In this document: positions 16,555 to 20,000 of the stretch, piece by piece
Numbering within the stretch: the stretch's first letter is position 1
Layout of the letters: the number at the start of each line of letters is the position of its first letter
Origin: Prorocentrum cordatum
Taxonomy: Eukaryota; Sar; Dinophyceae; Prorocentrales; Prorocentraceae
NCBI GenBank assembly: GCA_963575745.1
Contig: CAUYUJ010018558.1
Span: 113,228 to 133,227 of the forward strand
Length of the DNA: 20,000 bases
Direction: 5' to 3'
Notes under the pieces: model-generated
Database searches by the model: none
What the model was told of the DNA's origin: nothing
The model's input: the letters and a program-made list of their open reading frames with translations, nothing else
Translations under genes and position numbers: made by a program

Positions 16555-16698
16555 GTCGGAGGATCGCGCCGCATCGCCGATGCATCACTGATGCACTGGC
16601 GACGTCGGCGGTGCATCGGCGCCATCGGCGTGGAGAGAATCGGGCTCCACATCGAACCGCATCGCCGATGCATCGGCGATGCGGCGCGATCCTCCGAC
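16555..16698. repeat. Foldback with perfect 32-bp arms
   Basis: 16555-16586 and 16667-16698 are perfect inverted repeats. The right arm overlaps a 28-bp perfect palindrome at 16657-16684 (half site CCGCATCGCCGATG). The 80-bp interior holds further GCATCGGCG/CGCCGATGC variants and can fold on itself. No convincing target-site duplication flanks it, and it encodes nothing. Confidence 0.85.
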
Positions 16699-16708
16699 CC
16701 GACCCACT

Positions 16709-16709
<1 letters not shown>

Positions 16710-16757
<48 letters not shown>

Positions 16758-16770
16758 GCGACGGCGACAG

Positions 16771-16806
<36 letters not shown>

Positions 16807-16852
16807 CGACGCCGACGCCGACGACGACGCCGACGCCGACGCCGACGACCAG
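16710..16852. repeat. (GACGGC)n / (GAC)n / (GACGCC)n repeat
   Basis: A hexanucleotide GACGGC repeat passes into a GAC run at about 16778-16805 and then into GACGCC. All frames are open (Asp/Gly, Arg and Thr/Ala on plus; Val/Ala, Ser and Arg on minus). It begins 12 bp after the foldback at 16555-16698. Confidence 0.92.
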
Positions 16853-17071
16853 GATGTCTGGCGCCCAGCGTTCCTGCATCTCCGCATCCCCAGCGGGGGG
16901 GCCGTCGAGGTCGCCCAGCGCGCGCGGGGAGCACGGGTGCGGGCACAGCGGGAGGCTCTGGCGGCTGGGGGGCGCGGCGGGAAACGGCCCTCCACCCCAC
17001 CATCCTCCACCATCCTCATCGTATTCTTTCTTACACATGCTGTCAAGCCTCGGTGGCTGGTAGCATCAGCA

Positions 17072-17094
17072 CGCGCGGGCAGGCTGCCCGCGCG
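17072..17094. repeat. 11-bp inverted repeat with 1-nt spacer
   Basis: CGCGCGGGCAG and CTGCCCGCGCG flank a single G. A stem of this kind could form, but no adjacent gene gives it a role. Confidence 0.7.
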
Positions 17095-17930
17095 AAGGAA
17101 TGTAACAAAACGAACCCGACAAGGCCCAGGTCCAGCAAGACCCGCACGGACCCACAGGACGGGGCCGAACGTGGGGCCGAGGTTCCAGTAAGGGCAGACA
17201 GCCGCTTCGACCTGGTCCAATACGGGGGAAAACCGAAAGGCCAGCCAAGTACTCCTGACACCTCACCTGAAAACCAAAAATGGACCATGGCCGAGGACTG
17301 GGAGGCTTGACGAACCGCACGGCTGAGCCCAAGTCTCTGCGAAGACAGAACGTTCAACCGATGAAATAGAACACGAGGAGCAAGGCAGGACAAGAGGAAT
17401 ACGAGCTTGGGGCGACTGCTGCGAGCGAGGTGGAAGGCGGGGTGGCGCTCGTCTGCCGTTTTCGCCACCCTAGCCCCTCCTCCTGCAATTGCCCCCCCTC
17501 GACTAAACTGCAAACACATAACACGCGAGCAGTAGATGATTGCACATGAAGCTTTAACCTGATAGTCGTGCGCACACGTGCGCATGCAGCAAAGAGAGGA
17601 GACACGGCCATGCTGCGCGTACGAATTTGCCTCGCGCTCTAGCCTAACAGCGCGACCTGGACGTCGTGCTGCAAGTCCAACATTGACGAGCGGCGGACGG
17701 ACTCCAGGAAGCGCGGCCCGAAACCCACGTGTTTGTTGGACGTGGGCCGCGGTCGGGTCAACTCACCAGACGACGATGCAATCCGCATCGGCCCGTCCAA
17801 TCGCCAAGACAACAAACAAAAAAGACACAGCGCGGGGTACATCTAAGACAAACCCATCGACCAACTCCGCGTCAATTAATGTCTCCTGCTGCCACGAAAC
17901 AGCACATTACGTATTATCGTTGTTCCTTCT
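17095..17930. other. Unassigned DNA
   Basis: Moderate-GC sequence without repeats or recognisable coding. The open frames present (17043-17585 minus, 17578-18240 plus) show no domain and overlap each other in opposite directions. Confidence 0.45.
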
Positions 17931-17933
17931 CGA

Positions 17934-18320
17934 TTATAAAACCAAGGCAACTTGCGGCATAACAATCACCACTGGTATATTGGCCAACTGGCACACCCTC
18001 ATCACAATGACAACAGCTCGTATCCAACGATTGCCGTCCTCAACATCGTCACTCTGGTTGTTAATCAGATCGGAGTGGCCCTGCACGTATTTCATACGTT
18101 CTCCATCCACGACCCACCTATCGAGGGTCAGCAAGGCGTCGTCGCCCCGAACTGAGTGGCCGCACGTAAAGACAAATCCGCCGACAAAGTCGGCGTGTAT
18201 GAGAAACCCTTCGACGCAAGGCCAGCCCAACCCAAACTGAAGTGCGCCAGCCCCGTTTGAATCGTCATCTTCGCACGGGGAATCGAACAAACAAGGGGGA
18301 TCAAACAATGTCGTAATTAC
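17934..18320 (-). CDS. Weak candidate exon of an unknown gene
   Basis: A minus-strand frame with balanced amino-acid composition, including ADFVGGFVFTCGHSVRGDD and GHSDLINNQSDDVEDG, ends in a stop at 17936-17934 after a hydrophobic tail. It is preceded in coding direction by a C-rich segment that could be an intron. Third-position GC is only about half and the opposite strand is also open over much of it, so coding is not established. I do not recognise a family. Confidence 0.25.
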   Translation of the reverse strand, partial: VITTLFDPPCLFDSPCEDDDSNGAGALQFGLGWPCVEGFLIHADFVGGFVFTCGHSVRGDDALLTLDRWVVDGERMKYVQGHSDLINNQSDDVEDGNRWIRAVVIVMRVCQLANIPVVIVMPQVALVL

Positions 18321-18336
18321 GTCGAAAGGGGCATTT

Positions 18337-18522
18337 CCCGTTGTCCCGTGGCCGCTGGGGAGGGGGGGTCCGGGGGGTGGTCCCCGTTGTCCCGTGGCCG
18401 CTGGGGAGGGGGGGTCCGGGGGGTGGTCCTGGGGGGTGTTCCCTGGGGGGGGTCCCCGGGAGGTCAGGGGGGGGGCGGTCCCAGGGGGGTCCCCGGAGGG
18501 GGGGGGGTCCCCCCCGCGGCCC
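18337..18522 (-). repeat. C-rich (minus strand) segment with a 46-bp tandem duplication
   Basis: 18337-18382 and 18383-18428 are near-identical 46-bp copies. Beyond them, G-runs of 4-10 bases dominate the plus strand to about 18522. Read on the minus strand, a donor-like ACAAG/GTGGGC near 18531 is followed by almost pure C/T with CCCCAG acceptor-like ends in each 46-bp copy. It could be an intron whose 3' end was duplicated, but the phases I tried do not join the two candidate exons cleanly. Confidence 0.6.
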
Positions 18523-18589
18523 ACCTTGTGGAGAATGAGGGCAAAGGGGTGGTCTCCCTGTCCCTGTCGGCACTGCAAATCTCCCCCCC

Positions 18590-18880
18590 GTCGCAGCCGC
18601 CATCTCGGGCTTCAAGTCAAGGCCCTCCGATTCCGCCGGGTTCGCGGCCAGTGACGCAGCGGGAGCGCCCCCGAGACGTACTGAAAGGGGTTTGACGACG
18701 AACTGGGTGCGGGACTCGCCTTCGGAGTTCTTGCGCCCGTGATCCACGACAATGGCGCTGTCACTGTCCATGTGCATTGACTGGAGCAAACTGGTGAGGA
18801 GGCCGTTCCGCGTAGTCGGCGCCCAGACGGGAAACAGCCTTTTGCGTCGGCTGTTAAGCAGAAAGACTGCGCTGGCGGAT
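18590..18880 (-). CDS. Candidate exon of an unknown gene
   Basis: The minus-strand frame around RKRLFPVWAPTTRNGLL and SMHMDSDSAIVVDHGRKN continues through TQFVVKPLSVRLGG. It has strongly GC-ending codons and a natural composition, unlike neighbouring frames. Start and end are not defined: the frame is open from 18987 and runs into the C-rich segment. No domain is recognised. It may be joined by splicing to 17934-18320. Confidence 0.35.
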
Positions 18881-19087
18881 AGGGCGTCGGTATGTAAACG
18901 AACGCGAATTAGGCAAGGAAACAGGCACACATGCACGATGAATTGTCCGCGCAGGTGCACAACTTGACAGCACCCTGCCTGCCACAATCCAGTTCACAAG
19001 TGAGCCACAGGAGCCTGGCAGCCGAGAACATTGCTGGGCAGGAAGGCAAGGGGGAAGACAGCGACACGCAAGTGCCAGCAAATGGCC

Positions 19088-19265
19088 CCTCCTCCTCCTC
19101 CTCCTCCTCCTCCTCCTCCTCCTCCTGCTCCTCCTCCTCCTCCTTCTCCTCCTCCGCCTCCTCCTCCTCCTCGTCCTCCTCGTTCTCCTCCTCCTCCTCC
19201 TCCTCCTCCTCTTCCTCCTCCTCCTCCTCCTCCTCCTCCTCCTACTACTCCTCCTACTCCCCCTC
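19088..19265. repeat. (CTC)n tract
   Basis: About 178 bp of CTC/TCC repeat with scattered CTG, TTC, CGC and CTA interruptions, pyrimidines on the plus strand, ending at CTCGAGCTCGAG. It is simple sequence. Confidence 0.95.
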
Positions 19266-20000
19266 GAGCTCGAGCTGGTGGCCTATGAGGCATACTGGCG
19301 CGGCCTTCCCCCCCCCCACCCCCGGGGCGGTTGTCCCTGGGGAGGTGATCAAATTAGAAGCTATAGTGTAAAGACACGGGGAAAGCGACCAGCGGACCCC
19401 CCAGGGGCGGAGCAGCTAGGTCCTCCGACGCCCGGAACAACGACGCGGCCTGTAGAAATAGAAGTGCGGACGAAAGGATTGTGGCGACTGAGGCACACAT
19501 GACAGTGCGGCTGTTGGTTCGGCAGGCTGCGGAGGTTGGGGCGAGGGCAAATGATTCCGAGGGGCCGCGTTGGGTGCCGCTTGCGTGGCTTCGGGGCCAA
19601 CACACACACACACACGAGGTGGGAAGGCACAAGGACCTCTCCCCATCATGCCATAGGTAACCCCATTGAGACGACCCCCATCCCCACCAAGGGTACCCTC
19701 ACCCGCCAGGCGGTGGAAGGGTTCCCGAGATTGGGGATGGGGGTCGCTCAGGGGCCTACACCGAGTATGGCGAGGTTTGCACCGTCCCATGGCGGCGGCC
19801 ACACATTGCGCAAACTCCCTTCACTATCCCGTGCATATCCCCCTCCTGCAAGGTTGGCGCTGCAGGCACGTTGCTGCAACAAGTAGCTGGTGCTTGAGGC
19901 GACGCGAAATACACTGGCTAGAAATGGCGGAGCGTCGAGGCTGCAGGCGAGCGCTGCTGGGCTCGGCGGACACTAGAGGTGGAGACTGCGCGCCGCTGCC
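19266..20000. other. Unassigned DNA to the end of the window
   Basis: Mixed GC-rich sequence with a short (CA)n run at about 19599-19615. The open frames (for example 19416-19802 minus, 19536-19886 plus) oppose each other and carry no recognisable domain. No RNA gene was seen. Confidence 0.45.

Noticed and set aside
16150-17310. 386-codon open frame on plus
   Set aside because: It runs antisense to the better-supported frame at 15400-16203, crosses a foldback and a GACGGC repeat, and has no recognisable domain.

Overview
The window is nuclear DNA of a eukaryote, almost certainly a core dinoflagellate. The decisive evidence is the 22-nt dinoflagellate spliced-leader (SL) sequence on the minus strand at 7943-7922. 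A LINE-type retrotransposon, long trinucleotide microsatellites, several minisatellites and very sparse coding sequence fit that picture. The species cannot be told; a Symbiodiniales/Suessiales-type genome rich in simple repeats would fit, but that is a guess.

Layout. 1-1620: GC-rich DNA with no supportable gene. 1630-2340: TA/CA low-complexity DNA and a foldback around (TA)n. 2370-2815: a 52-bp-offset direct repeat and a foldback repeat (copy 1). 2822-7943: one apparently complete 5,122-bp LINE on the minus strand, between perfect 19-bp target-site duplications. 7952-8130: a (GGA)n tract. 8146-8515: a 40-bp exact repeat and foldback copy 2, in the opposite orientation to copy 1. 8540-9715: no gene seen; a hairpin and a (TCC)n tract. 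9716-11790: (CTC)n, (CAT/CAG)n, a ~440-bp unit, spacer, the same unit again, (CAT/CAG)n, (CTC)n. 12209-12304: a minus-strand exon resembling the C-terminal part of DUF4202 proteins. 12500-13485: three kinds of tandem repeat. 13600-14935: about 1.3 kb of (TCC)n followed by (ATC/CAG)n. 14936-15460: a 90/91-bp minisatellite. 15400-16203: a probable minus-strand host coding region interrupted by one in-frame TAG. 16555-16850: a foldback with 32-bp perfect arms and a GACGGC repeat. 17934-18880: weak candidate exons on the minus strand around a C-rich, intron-like segment. 19088-19265: (CTC)n, then nothing recognisable to the end.

How it works together. The best-supported system is the LINE. Its genomic copy starts exactly with the SL, and the first AUG of the implied SL mRNA opens ORF1 (327 aa: coiled coil plus RNA-binding-like domain). 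ORF1 ends in a single UAG, and ORF2 (apurinic-type endonuclease, reverse transcriptase, C-terminal Cys/His motif) follows in the same frame. The stop of ORF2 lies 9 nt from the 3' end of the element. The simplest reading is that a trans-spliced, SL-bearing LINE mRNA was the template for target-primed reverse transcription. The intact motifs and perfect target duplications suggest a recent insertion.
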